From Coffea arabica (lineage: Eukaryota > Streptophyta > Magnoliopsida > Gentianales > Rubiaceae): a stretch of DNA of 64,000 nt. Position 1 is the first letter of the stretch. Each line of letters starts with the position of its first letter. The stretch covers positions 16,200,449 through 16,264,448 of the forward strand of contig NC_092329.1 in NCBI RefSeq assembly GCF_036785885.1, given 5' to 3'. Shown here in pieces: positions 12,301-24,112 of the stretch. Below the pieces are notes generated by a model. That model saw only the letters and a list, made by a program, of their open reading frames with translations. It did no database searches and had not been told where the DNA came from. The translations under genes and the position numbers were made by a program.

Positions 12301-12900
12301 CCCACATGGGCCAACTACATCATACAATTGATGCCCCACATGGTGGTAGTGAATTTGAAATTGGATTAATAAAATTGATTGTCAAGCCACAATTAGTTGC
12401 ACTGAAGAGAAACATTCATTTTGATTTTGCATATTGTTGTATTACTGGTATTTATGAGAGTGGATTTAGTTGGTAAGGTTTGTTCACATTATCTAATGAA
12501 ATTTTAAATACAAGTGTCGTTACCAGTAATCTCTCATTAGTAAACAATTTATAAGAACCACTACAAGACACTTCGTATTAGGGATGCAAACCTCAAAGTT
12601 TGCAACATTGTATTCCTACTCTATTCCTAAGAGTTTGATGAACCTCAAAGTTTATGATGGCTAGTTGACGGTGGAATAAACAAAACAAATTAATATATGT
12701 CTCGACAACTAACTTGATTTATAGAAGAAAGTTGTAGTGTTTTTAATGTGAATGAGTTATGGATCACGGCTTGATAAGTTTAGGTTAATTAAAGTAGCCA
12801 CACGCAATCAGGCTCAATTATAATTTAGCCCCTTTATTCACCAAATGTGCAGGTCAAACCCCATGACTAATAGTCAAAGCCATGAAATGAACTTTGGTTC
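12300..12900. repeat. Partial extra block copy inserted in tandem
   Basis: After AAAGTAGCC near 12300 the sequence jumps back to the GATGCCCCACATGGTGGT text and runs again to the same AAAGTAGCC landmark near 12800. This second pass is nearly identical to 20795-21275. The left duplication copy lacks it, so it looks like a product of unequal recombination between blocks. Confidence 0.7.
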
Positions 12901-13417
12901 ATGTCAGTAGCTGAAAAGACAATTATGCCATCAGAATTTCTAGCCTTGATAAGTTCACCCTTCTCATGCCATTGGATAAAAATAGCATTCTCCTATTGGA
13001 GGAAATATGTCATTTGAAAAAGTTATATGCAGGACTCCCAAGTTTTTACCCCTTGAAGTTTGCTAGTCTCAACTAAGCATTTTAACAGGTGGTCAAATCC
13101 AAAGGAGTATGCTCAACTCTGTTCTCAATGTCATAACGACCAATTTACCCATTACTGCCTATTATACCCTGTCTGCGTATAATAGCAACCAATCTAGGTA
13201 CAATTACATCCATAACATCTAAATTCAATAATTTTCTAAACTCGCCTGGTGGTGTGTCAAAGAATTTAAGTTAAAATTTAAAAACTGAAATCTGAAGTTT
13301 GAATTCATTAAGTAATTAAATTGTTAACTACTAAATATGATACATTTGGATGTATTTTACATTATGTGATAAGTGAATAACTTATCACTTATTTTTTTAG
13401 AATTAACCTTTCCTACA

Positions 13418-13537
13418 CTAACAGTGTATACACTATCAGTTTTGGATGAATGACAACTATGTAAAATCTGAATTTGAATCCAACTTTTGCACATGTGTCA
13501 TAAATCTAACGGTGATAGTGTATACACTGTCAGTGTA
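13418..13537. mobile_element. MITE with TACACTAACAGTGTATAC-type ends
   Basis: The left end reads TACACTAACAGTGTATACAC. The right end, reverse-complemented, reads TACACTGACAGTGTATACAC, so the inverted repeats span about 25 bases with one mismatch in the first 20. The core is about 70 bases and non-coding. The left duplication copy has only one end of it (about 4547-4563). A decayed relative lies at 894-1018. Confidence 0.7.
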
Positions 13538-13869
13538 TAAAAAATTTACCCTTTTTTTAGAGTGTGTTTTGACTAGAAAATTTAGTGCCATTTAATTAAT
13601 CCAAATGTTCTATTTTTTATTATCAAATGCATCCGAATATATTACGATCTGAATTCGTTAAATTTAAGTGTTAAATTGGATTATCAAATGGAGATTTAGT
13701 TTTGCTAAATAATCCGTGCACTTGTTACCCTCGTGCCATTCATGCTTCAATTCTCACTTCCATTGTTTAGCTAGCCAACTGTTTAAGTGCTAATTTAGAG
13801 TGTAGTGTGGGATTTCCTCAGGTGCCTTGTCATTCAGTCCCAAACTCACGTTTTAGTCTGATTCAATGA

Positions 13870-14256
13870 TCATATTTCTGCAACAAATATCCACTTGCCA
13901 TACTCAACCCATAAATGATGGCCCATAGTTCTACTACCATGTTCTTTGTAGTTGCCAAGCTGACTCCAGTAAGCCCCTTCATCTCTATTTAGTCCTCTTG
14001 CTCCAGCTTGTCCCAAACTGTTGCTTGATGCTTCATCCACATTTAGTTTCACCCATCCAATTTGGGGCTTATTCCAATTGATAAACTTCAGCTCCTTCTG
14101 TACTGCTCTATGATAGTTGGTGAGAGATTCCTGACTGAATTCGGCTTGGGCTATCACTGTTTGAGCATTGATTTTATCTTTAGTTGCAGTAATATAGGTT
14201 CCAGCATACCAGGCAAAATAAAAAAGTTCTTGAATCAAACTCTTGCCAATCTTCAT
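13870..14256 (-). pseudogene. RNase H-like (RVT_3) retroelement fragment, copy 2
   Basis: The minus strand reads about 128 codons. They include NWNKPQIGWVKLNVD, the usual lead-in to the RNase H-like domain, followed by SSNSLGQAGARGLNRDEGAYW. After that a small deletion and frameshift near 13965 destroy the TTNNMVVELWAI part that is intact in copy 1. It lies directly beside repeat R (14410-14925). Confidence 0.7.
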
Positions 14257-14409
14257 CTTCTATCTCTACAGTGTCATGTTGTTTTAAGCTCCAGTCAAGC
14301 CATTCTTCCAGATTTGGGTTCCTAAATTTCCCCATCTACTTGGTAGATTAGTTTCTTCCCTATTGTTGATATCCAGTCATAGCCCAGCAATCCATATTCA
14401 TAATTATTG

Positions 14410-14925
14410 AATTACATTTGACCAACTTTTTTTTTTATTATAAAACATCATCATAACATTAAATCTATACTAATAGCACAAATTACATCAATCATGCACA
14501 AATACAAATAGATCTGAAAAACAAATCTTGATATTACAAATCTAAAAAATTAATAGAATATTACACTGTGAAACTACAATAATATCAAAAGATAAAACAC
14601 TTATTGCCCCAATATCATCTATGCATGCTTCCAACTGTGTTGCTTCTTTTCTCCCAGATCTGCTAATTAACTGATTTAAATTTAGATGTTAAAGTGAGAT
14701 CTAACGAGGTAGATCTAAAAGATTTCAGATCCGACAACCAAATATGCAAAAACTTAGATCTAGTACAAAAAATAGAAAAAAAAACTACAAAAGCTATCAT
14801 TAGAAATTTCTAGGAGAGGAGAAAACTGTCATTCAAAATTCCTAAGAGAGAATAAACTCTCACTGGGAAACTCCATGAGAGGAGAATAACATCTTTTGCT
14901 ACTAGAATAACATTACCCTCAATTT
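14410..14925. repeat. Repeat R, copy 2
   Basis: Near-identical to 5280-5795 and ends just before the 3' flank of GH3-A. The same junction (ACCCTCAATTTGATGAGTA) follows R at GH3-B and GH3-C. Confidence 0.8.
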
Positions 14926-15103
14926 GATGAGTAAAAGAGTTTCAGATACTATCCTCATCCACCAAGCTTCACAAACAAACTGAAAAATAGTAGAACACAA
15001 ATGCATCCATACAATGGTGAAGTACTTTTAAATTCGACATTGCAAGACAAGGAATGTGAACGCCTAGGATGAAATATGCAAAAAGATTCTTGAAGACCAC
15101 AGG

Positions 15104-17474
15104 CTACGAGTCTTGATTAGGCACTTCTCTGCTGTAAAATTTTCCCACTACTCTGGAGTCCAGAATTACAATGGCTTTCTCAGACTTTATGTTCTTAGGT
15201 GTCTTGTACTGGTTTAAAGAAGTTCCTTGGGAAACATAAAAGTCCATGAGCACGTTGAATGTTCCTTGTTTCACAACTCTAATTTCCAATGGACCAATGG
15301 CACTGATGCTCTGATTCCTCAGCCACTTATATTTCTGGTCCAGAGATTGTTCCACTAAACTACAACATTTTTCCATTTTAACCTGATCAAGTTCAGGTGT
15401 ATCATCGTTTGGTCTGAGTTGAAGCTCCCAAAAGAGTACATAGTGACCAGGAATAGAAGATGTATCAGCATAGCTACTGTAATCCAAAAGAAAGAAGCCA
15501 AGTGGTTGAAGGATCTGCATTGCTATTGCAACTGCTTTTTGGAGGTCTTGTTCAGTTGTTTTATCTGTGTGAATACTCAAAACCACATTTGTCCTTTGTA
15601 CAAATTTGAATTGGGGAGTGGAATTGTGAAAACCTGTCACCAGGAGAATATCCTCCATTCTGTACCTGTACAAACCTGAAAATACATTCTTCCATCAATA
15701 TTCTAGACATTAGAGCATTTAAGCATTTAAACTGTCTAATAATCATTGGTTGTGTATCAGGATAATAAATGTACAGAAAAACCAGAATGTAATAAACCTA
15801 TATTCGACAAATTTGAACATCAGAACAAGTTGTGCACATTAGATGTCCAAGGCAATTGTTAAGTAGAAATTAATGGAACTACTATCCATTTTAGAACATG
15901 ATAAAGCGTTTAAAATGGAGACCAGTAGACACCTTGAAGAGGCACTTCTGTGTTTTATCGAATACTTTTTCATGGGTCAGACTAACAGAATTATAGTTCA
16001 CATCTGTGGCACACCACAGGCAGTTAGGGTCGATTCAAAAGTACAGTGATCTCACCTGTAAAGGTCGTGACAAGAAGTTCGTAATGTTGGCCAATCTTAA
16101 CATTAGCAAGATCCACAATGTGATCTTTCAAATGAGCATCTTTCCTGTTGGTGCAGTTTGGATCTTGATGATTGTCAATTGGTAAGAACTCATAGTAGGC
16201 CATGTTTGGTATAAAAGTATACGAGACATCATAAGGACTGCACAAGGGTTTCATGTTTATCCCAAAAAATGCCTCTGAAGAACCATAAAGTGATGAAACT
16301 ACAGGTAACCCACCCGTATAGAACTCAAGTGCAGGGATATATTGTGCCATGGACCCTGTAATAGTGGCCAGGACATACTTGGTCCTTGGCCAGATCTTCT
16401 TAATTATCCCTTCCCAAGACTTTTCTTGGCATACAAGATCAATTGAATCAGCCAAATCCGGCATTTGTTTGCTCAAAATCAAGGAGACAGCCCTTTTGCA
16501 GTTAGGGTCAGTGATCCAAGCACTTATTTGTCCAGTTCTTATGTTGGAAGACATTTCTTGCCAATGTTCCTCAAAAAATTTGATTATCCTTAACAAACCC
16601 GAGGCGAAAAAAGTACCAACGCTTACTATCGCATCTCGCTGCACAAGGCCACAAAGTAATTGACTATACAAGCTCTGATTGGTATCTTCACACAATATAA
16701 ACTGAGGATATCTGTCTTTTCTATTCTTTATCTCGCTTTCTGAGGCTGTTCTTAAAACTAAGCCACCAGGAGTGTGGATATCCGGGTTGATAAGGACAAA
16801 TAACAGCGCTTTCCCATCGCTCAAGCCCTGTAGGTACCTTAGTTCAAAGCTATACGTTTAGCACTTTTTGTTTGACTCTTATAATTCTACTGAAGAAATA
16901 ACAACTGTATATTCATTGCATTAGACTTTACCTGTTTAAAACAGTATCACGGAGACAACAAATAAAGGCCCTGCGCTCTCCCTCTTCAGCAGTTTTTGGA
17001 ATCCACTTTTGCTTCCCACCTGAAGTGCCCGAGCTGCCAACGAAGTTAATGATTTCAGTTAAGAAAAACAAGAAATTCATGAAAAAGAACAGAAATGACT
17101 CGTGCTTCAGCATTATTGATCTCACTCCATTCAGGAGTTTCCTTTCATCTAATTAGAACAAAACAAAGAAACTGAATTTACCTTTTGAGTAGCTCAGTAA
17201 TGGATTCATTAGTTAAAATCCGAGATGGCTCTCCATCCAGTGCAATTCGATCGATGTAAATCTTGATATCTTCATAATCTACCACAGGAACTTTATTCTT
17301 GAATAGTCCCTTATCAGAGTGACCATTAAGAAAACCCTTCAAGTAATCAGTGCTTGCATTTTTAGTTAAAATCTCCTCCAGGACCTGTTCTTGTATATGA
17401 CCAGCATTGCTGGTTATATCCTCCAAAATCCTCGAACCAGCTTCAGTATCTGTTGGATCAAAAGTTGGCAGCAT
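15104..17474 (-). CDS. GH3-family acyl acid-amido synthetase, copy A
   Basis: Four coding exons on the minus strand: 17182-17474, 16932-17033, 16056-16837 and 15104-15675. All introns are GT-AG and the sum is 1749 bases, 582 residues, normal for the family (about 575-612). The start MLPTFDP matches GH3 N-termini, and an acceptor (TTTACCAG) sits one base before the ATG. GH3 enzymes activate an acidic hormone or benzoate with ATP and transfer it to an amino acid in the cytosol. Adenylation motifs visible are SSGTSGG at residues 98-104 (across intron 1), YGSSE near 316 and YRYRMED near 395-401. The last is usually YRYRxGD; here Gly is replaced by Glu before the conserved Asp, unlike copies B and C, and could affect activity. 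The sequence resembles the IAA/benzoate-type GH3 groups more than JAR1, but the substrate is not predictable. Confidence 0.95.
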
Positions 17475-17475
17475 T

Positions 17476-19369
17476 CTGGTAAAGAAAAGAAATGCAGAAT
17501 CTGAGCTTGGGGATGGGAAATATACAGGGAAATTAATTAATGAATAAGCACGCTCAACTACATTGTCTTGAGGAAAAGATTCACGCCATGGTTAAGCCCT
17601 TTTAAACCCATTGGCCAGGTGATCCATCCTTTCATCCTCATTCCCTTCTCCAAGATGCCTAGTTAGCGTGCCGTATGTTACCATTGTAAATTTGTAATGG
17701 TGTAAACAGAAAAACTCATTGAGTTGCTTAGTCTCCTTATGCTATGCTCATCACTTGCACAATCCAAAATCACCAAATGATCTTGAATGTACCTTCGATC
17801 GAGCTCTTGTGGATCTATATCCATGCTTGAGTTCAATCAAAATCGAATTCAAATCGAGTTCGAGTAATTTGAGTTGCTATACGAATTGAGTTGGATCTCC
17901 ATATAATATTCCTTATTTAGCTTATAGAGTTTTTATGTATATTTTGTCGAGCAAGCTCAATCTCGAGCTTCAGCTTGTCCTCATAATTTTCTTGAGTCAA
18001 ACTCAAGCATGAACACGTGATGTTCATTGAACTTGAACTGGGACTCAACCATAAATTAATTTTCTTTGATCTTGAGTTCTAGTACCTCAATATTTGGGCT
18101 TGATTTGGCAAATAACACCCCTACAGAAGTGATCCAAAATTTAAATGAATGGCACATTTCTAGTCATAAAAGGAAGCTTATTCGTATGCATCTTCCAAAA
18201 TATGGCAAAAATATACTAGATACCAGTTGTATTCTGCAATACAATTAATAGCGCAAATTATACTTTATCTCCTGTTGTTTAATACTTTTCCATGTAACCC
18301 TTCTATAGTTTCCAATGCTATGTATAAACCCTTATGTTTGGACTAAAGTTTCAAAATGATAGAAATGGTACTCTGCAAGGGAACCAACTCATAGGGTGGA
18401 AAAATGAACTTACCTACTCGATACTCAAATCAAGGTCACTTGGTAAGAGCTCGTTTGAGTTTGGTTAGCCAACTAGTTAAGCCAAATTTGAACAGGATTT
18501 TATCTCAATAACATTCAAATTCAATAAAAAAAATTCGTTCAAACTCTGTTCAGCAAATAAACAAGTCAAGTTTGAACAAAATTTCAAACTTGTTAAAATA
18601 ATCAAAAAAACTTGAATATTAGGGTTTTCAACTTGATTAGATTCGTTTACACCCCTATCAACTAAAATGTTGAGATTACCATCATTTAGAAACTAAAATG
18701 ACTAAAATTGCCAAAATATGTAAACACAGTATGCATGACATTTTAGTCCCTTATGGTTTAGTGTTTTCCACATAACTACCTTTTGTTTTTAAAATCTATA
18801 CATAACATCTGGTTAACAAATAGTTTTCATATTAACATAGGGGTATTTTTGATATTTTAGTAGATTAGGTTACCGAATGCAAATTCGGTCATTTTGACAT
18901 TTTAGTCCAAATCATGATGGAGTTACATATAGTTTTGAAATGTATAAAAGGTTGATATGGAAAAGCACTAAATCACATGAGACTAAAGGTATAATCTATC
19001 CTAATTAATACAAAAGTGTTGATTTTGGGGGTTTTCCAGTAAACGGAGTTGCCAAATAAAACGTGTAACTAATGTCACCAAACTTGTCAGCATGATAACC
19101 ATAACTCTGACAAATACTGAACCAAAAGAACTACATATTAAGACAGGATTAACAACTTGACTGTATGAATCTTGTTGACTTTCGACCTACAAATGCAAAG
19201 CATTCGAAAAAATTGTAAATATGTGGCCAAGTAAGCATACAGCATAGGAAAAAAGAAAAACATATGAATCACATCAGAAACAACAAGAGGAAATTAATCA
19301 AGGAAGCCAATATACCTCACCTAAAAGGAACATGATTGCATATAATCCTACTGCCCAAATATACCTCAC
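17476..19369. other. Leader intron / upstream region of GH3-A
   Basis: Non-coding, AT-rich. It contains lineage-shared text also present at 31915-33427 and 50812-52759. About 390 bases present here (around 18500-18890) and in unit C are missing in unit B. No gene seen. Confidence 0.55.
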
Positions 19370-19480
19370 CTGGAAAAATCTTGATTGCACTATGATACCA
19401 CCGCAAAATCTTGCAGAAAATGAAGCCCTTGAGACCTAATTTTTGTCGACTGCTACTCAGTGATGCAGGCACTAGGGAAC
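19370..19480 (-). other. Candidate 5' non-coding exon of GH3-A
   Basis: A strong donor (TTTCCAG-GTGAGG) lies at 19370/19369 on the minus strand and would splice to the acceptor just before the GH3-A start codon (CAG at 17476-17478), giving a leader intron of about 1.9 kb. Continuing the exon's frames would not join MLPTFDP in frame, so it would be UTR. The same exon and donor are kept at GH3-B (33428), GH3-C (52760) and in the two pseudogenes (23001, 44726). The 5' end is unknown. A duplicate donor-like copy 48 bases downstream (19315-19325) comes from a small tandem duplication. Confidence 0.55.
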
Positions 19481-19496
19481 AGTGAAGCTGCCAAGG

Positions 19497-19559
19497 TTGA
19501 CCAATTATCAGTGATACAGGAAGTTGTTTGCGTCGGTCCCTATTCATCAAAAGTTGACC
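19497..19559. promoter_or_regulatory. Two W-box cores upstream of GH3-A
   Basis: TTGACC occurs at 19497-19502 and 19554-19559, just upstream of or within the candidate leader exon. WRKY transcription factors bind TTGAC[CT]. Both sites are kept at GH3-B (33556-33561, 33613-33618) and GH3-C (52897-52902 TTGACC, 52954-52959 TTGACT). Regulation by WRKY factors is an inference from conserved short motifs only. Confidence 0.4.
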
Positions 19560-19741
19560 CGAAATTGTACATACATACAGGGAGAGTTAGCAGTTTTAGT
19601 TCCCAATGTTTTGGTCCACGTATCAAATTAGTCTTCAATGTTTAGATTAAAAGAAATGGGAGAATTGTAATTTTGGTCCTTAACCTATCACCCATACGTA
19701 GAATTAGTCCTTAATCTATTTTGCAAAGCAAATGTAGTCCC

Positions 19742-20051
19742 TTTTTTTTTTTTTTTTTGTCAACACTAGGGTGTTCGGGTCAATCATTACGGGCCCGACT
19801 AATCCCCTGCAGCCCGAGAGAGGAGGCTCCACTCCACACTGAGCATGTTAACAACGGAACTCGAACCCTAGACAAACCAGGAAGGTCGCCATACCTTAAG
19901 GAGGGGGAGCGGACCGCTCGAGCTATCCTGTAGGAGCAGAAGACCAGCCACGTAAAGTGGCAAGTTTGTGGAAGGCAGAGGTTGAACTCCTGACCTCCAG
20001 CCCAAAGATAGTGATGACCACTGGACCAAATGGCCAGTGGCAAGATCACAA
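19742..20051 (-). mobile_element. Dimeric tRNA-derived SINE
   Basis: The 310-base element is flanked by a perfect 12-base target-site duplication, AAATGTAGTCCC, at 19730-19741 and 20052-20063. It ends in an oligo-T run on the plus strand (19742-19758), which is the poly-A tail of a minus-strand SINE. On the minus strand there are two pol III-like heads. The first has an A box, TGGTCCAGTGGT, and a B box, GGAGTTCAACC. The second has an A box, TAGCTCGAGCGG, and a B box, GGTTCGAGTTCC. Unit B has the empty site at about 33789. The clean duplication suggests a fairly recent insertion. Confidence 0.9.
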
Positions 20052-20063
20052 AAATGTAGTCCC

Positions 20064-20740
20064 AGTCTATCCAACTTTGCACAAAAATAAGCAATAAGTA
20101 CAATGGCTAACTACAAGAATTTAAAATCTACATGCACAAGACATGCATCAATTTGTCTAGTAGTAATTATAATAAACTTAAATTATAAAACTAGAATTCT
20201 CCTTTTCTTCCACTACTTTATATTTTATTTATTATTGCTATATTGTCATCCAAATTATAATTTATTTAACAAAGATATATATAGGCTACCACCATGCTGC
20301 GTCAATATAATGTGGTTTCATGAAATTTTATAGAAATTTAGGAACACATTCATTGTATATTTAATTTAATTCACATATTATTTTATTTTTCAAAGCTCTA
20401 ATTATAACTACTTAAAACTCATAGGACCGTAATCATCCAAACTCCAACATTAGGGTCTAGAAACACGAATTCAAAACTTTTGACTAACTCCAATTTGATA
20501 TTAACCATTAGTTATGATGATTTTCCATTAGTTGTCCTAAAGCTGTCTTAAATCACAAATTTTGGGGAGTAAATTTATTTTGTAAAAATATTGGGGACTA
20601 ATTTGACATATAGGCTAAACATGGGGAACCAGAACTAATATTTCTCCCAAATAGATAATCCCTTGTGTTGTGAGATTATTAGATCTTCCCTTACCTAAAA
20701 TCCCACTTGTTTTACTTTCCATTTTATATATATATATTTC
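20064..20740. other. Upstream flank of GH3-A, no gene seen
   Basis: AT-rich sequence shared with 33800-34360 (unit B) and 54400-55050 (unit C). Short open frames here are shifted or broken between copies, so I do not call a gene. Confidence 0.5.
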
Positions 20741-21650
20741 ATTTGGTGGCCAACTAGGGGAAGGAACTTTCTGAAATTGCTAGGCAATTACATCATACAA
20801 TTGATGCCCCACATGGTGGTAGTGAATTTGAAATTGGATTAATAAAATTGATTGTCAAGCCACAATTAGTTGCACTGAAGAGAAACATTCATTTTGATTT
20901 TGCATATTGTTGTATTACTGGTATTTATGAGAGTGGATTTAGTTGGTAAGGTTTGTTCACATTATCTAATGAAATTTTAAATACAAGTGTCGTTACCAGT
21001 AATCTCTCATTAGTAAACAATTTATAAGAACCACTACAAGACACTTCGTATTAGGGATGCAAACCTCAAAGTTTGCAACATTGTATTCCTACTCTATTCC
21101 TAAGAGTTTGATGAACCTCAAAGTTTATGATGGCTAGTTGACGGTGGAGTAAACAAAACAAATTAATATATGTCTCGACAACTAACTTGATTTATAGAAG
21201 AAAGTTGTAGTGTTTTTAATGTGAATGAGTTATGGATCACGGCTTGATAAGTTTAGGTTAATTAAAGTAGCCACACGCAATCAGGCTCAATTATAATTTA
21301 GCCCCTTTATTCACCAAATGTGCAGGTCAAACCCCATGACTAATAGTCAAAGCCATGAAATGAACTTTGGTTCATGTCAGTAGCTGAAAAGACAATTATG
21401 CCATCAGAATTTCTAGCCTTGATAAGTTCACCCTTCTCATGCCATTGGATAAAAATACCATTCTCCCATCAAAGGAAATATGTCATTTAAAAAAGTTAAA
21501 TGATGAAGTTTTACCCTTGAAGTTTGCAACTCTTAACTTGAAATATAAGCATTTTGACCGGTGGTCAAATCTAAACAGGTATACTCAACTCTGTTCCCAT
21601 GGTTATAATGACCAATTTACCCATTACTAACTATTTTACCCTCATGGTGC
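20740..21650. repeat. Conserved intergenic block, copy 3
   Basis: Relative of the block at 3000-4000. Its first half is almost identical to 12300-12900. It ends near 21650, where GH3 pseudogene E begins. Confidence 0.65.
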
Positions 21651-21699
21651 ACAATCTAAAATTTTCTTCTTTGGATTGGTGTTTTCAACCTGACGCAAT

Positions 21700-23110
21700 A
21701 AATCAAGAAACAAAGAGTTGAAAATAGCTTTTCTTTTTTCTTTGTTTTCTTTTCTTGTTTGTTTAGCACTTTAGAGACGAGATTGATGTAGAAGAATGCA
21801 CAGAAGTTTGGCTTTTCACCGGTTGTTGGGATCAATTTGTGCTTCCCTCCTGAAGTACCTGAGCTGCAAATATTTCTACAAGACTACTCAAAAATCACAG
21901 TGGTAATAAAACACAAAAAAAAAAAAAAAAAAACTTTTTACTTTGATCAATGGAAGTAATTTTCGTAATCCGTAATTTACATTGGCAATGTGATTGCACT
22001 ATATTAAATTTCCTCGGGATTCTGCACTTCTTGAAATTCTCAAATTACTATAATCTATCTACCTTATGATTGGCTCAGTAATGGTTTCAGCAGATATTAA
22101 ATTAGATGGCTCTCCAGCAGCTATTCGGTCAATGAAAGGCTTGATATTTTTTCATCTTATATTAGATCGGCCACCTATGAGAGTTACAACATTATGAGAA
22201 TCCTATTTTTTAATATTTTACATACATTACATTATAAATAATAATATATTATTATTTTCAAAGGTTTTTTCAAGTAATTATATAACAAAACATTCTATAA
22301 CACCTCTTGAATATGCTGTCATTCATTGCAAAATATTTGTACAATTTTATAGCACAAATGTAGTGTAACATCACTGATCTGACAAAGCCTTTCTAATACT
22401 ATCACTTTACTTGGAGCTGAGAATTCTGTTGCCGTAAAAAGAAACAAAATATTCCAATAAACTTGAAGAAAATCAAAATATCACCAAGAAAAATTGATTA
22501 ACAAAAGTTTAGTGATTGAAAATTGCCAACCAGGGAAAAGGAAAATACCTCATTACCAAAATCTTGTTATTTTGTCTTCTTTCTTCCTCCCTTATCCTTA
22601 AGAGAATAAGATCAATAGATTGATTACAGGATAAGAAGAATAAACCCTTCATTAAACCAAAAGAAAGAATAACAAAGGAAGGGATTTATTTAAACACACT
22701 GAAAACAATAGACTAAAAACCTTCGAAGAACAATAGCTTTCTTTTTTCGGATGCCAGTCTCTTAGAGACAGTCTCTTAGAATTTTTTTCTCATGTACTAG
22801 ATTAAGGGGTTCAAACTCAGCCTAGTGCATTACAAAGAAGTTTCACTGCTTCCTTTGTTCAAAAAATCTAGGGAGGGCACGTCAAAAAAATCCAGAGAGT
22901 GCAATAGTGCACTCCCCCTTCCCCATAAAATAGAAGTAGTATAGATTATTGCCATTAGACAAGCAAAAAAAAAGAGTAGGAAAAAGAAAAGCAAACATAC
23001 CTGACATAAAAAATTTTATTGTACTGAGATCCCACGGCAAAATAATGTAGAAAATGTAGCTTTGGGAGGGACTTAGACCTGCTATTTTGTCCCAAAAGGA
23101 GCTGTCTGAA
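21700..23110 (-). pseudogene. GH3 pseudogene E (second GH3 lineage), 5' part
   Basis: Exon 2 relic, about 21740-21863, reads SSGTSGGKHKLIPTT then PNFCAFFYI. It has a good acceptor (CAG) but runs into low-complexity sequence. Exon 1 relic, about 22063-22430, keeps the end (ID-R-AAGEPSNLISAETI) and pieces aligned with HIQEQVLEEIL, but has stops, an A/T-rich insert and a ruined start region. The 5' exon relic starts at 23001 with a CAG-GTATG donor. The later exons 3 and 4 are absent. Compared with GH3-A to -C the exon 2 text is clearly diverged (HKLIPTTGEKPNF versus QKWIPKTAEEGER), so it comes from an older, different GH3 copy. Its sister is pseudogene D. Confidence 0.8.
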
Positions 23111-23832
23111 CCACTGATGTGACGAGGATGTTGGTTTTAATCTTATTCAATAAATGACGACCGGATAATGTCATAATTCCTTATAGTATAAAACTCTTAT
23201 TCGACTTTTTTATCCTACAGGTTTTAACATCTGCACCAAGAAAACGAATGGTTGTTAGCAATAATTATTCTGAACGATGTAATATTTGTTGAACAAGGTA
23301 TAATTCTAGATGAATTACTTGTAAAACTTAACAACAAAGACACAATTATTACATATGGGACATGCATGAACAAAAACAAAATATCATATCTCTGTTGTGT
23401 TGTAAGGATGTATAAGAAATTTACATAGAATTTCAAAATGTTCAAAAAATATTACATCTACCTTCCCTGAAGGTTGATTAAATTATCAAATGAACCCTGT
23501 GATTTGAGCAAATTACATTTATACCCTTGCAAATAATAGCGTCTAAACCCAACAAACGGTAGTAATGAAATGACAAAATTGCACCTTGCAAAATACTACA
23601 GTTATCGCCCTCAAAATTTGTCCAAATTTAGAAAAGTTCCTATACTTTATTAAAAAATTGCTTTAATGTGATGCAAAAAAAATGAAACCTAAATTAAAAG
23701 AACTAAATCAATTACTAACGACTAAGAAATGAGCAAATAAAAATAAAATGAGAAAACATCTTAATTTTTCCTTTTTGTGACTGACTTATTTCAATTGTTA
23801 CCATACTCTTTCAACCCACTTTTTCCATTATA

Positions 23833-23874
<42 letters not shown>

Positions 23875-24107
23875 TAATTTGTTGTGTGAAAATAGTATTT
23901 AGCTACACTATATGAATTTTTATCCATAACATAATACTAAATTTTTATCCTTAATTCTTAATAAGTGTCTTTTTAGGAATTTTACTTCTGATTTCCAAAT
24001 GGAAGCCTTTGTATGAAAACCTTAACATTCAGTGCTTATTAGAGGATGTAAAGCAATAGGTTTTCTATTTTGGAAAAAAGAGTTTGATTATTTATACATT
24101 CACATGA
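23111..24107. other. Intergenic, shared with unit C, no gene seen
   Basis: Nearly identical to about 44870-45846. It contains the TA microsatellite at 23835-23872 and no recognisable gene. Confidence 0.6.
23835..23872. repeat. (TA)n microsatellite
   Basis: About 19 TA units. The copy in unit C (45575-45612) is the same length as far as can be seen. Confidence 0.95.
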
Positions 24108-24112
24108 AAAAG

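Larger units (their letters stand above)
7881..13860. repeat. Right copy of the large local duplication
   Basis: Same-orientation relative of 1325-4680. Matching landmarks include the conserved frame at 8149-8397, the GRF-type zinc-finger gene at 10586-11084 and the conserved block from about 11480. It is longer than the left copy because of the AT-rich element (8569-10475), a second partial block (about 12300-12800) whose closest match appears to be 20790-21300, and a MITE (13418-13537). Confidence 0.75.

Noticed and set aside
19317..19550. Minus-strand open frame over the GH3-A leader exon (77 codons) as an N-terminal extension of the GH3 protein
   Set aside because: The donor at 19370 and the acceptor at 17475 do not keep this frame in line with MLPTFDP, and GH3 proteins normally begin near this methionine. 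It is better read as untranslated leader.
22765..22790. GAGACA/TGTCTC auxin-response element near AGTCTCTTAGAGACAGTCTC
   Set aside because: It falls in the leader intron of a dead GH3 pseudogene and is copied at 43508 and 44490 without a gene start nearby, so there is no support for a regulatory role.
23835..23872. TA run as an origin or terminator
   Set aside because: A simple microsatellite copied in both units; nothing nearby suggests a replication or transcription role.
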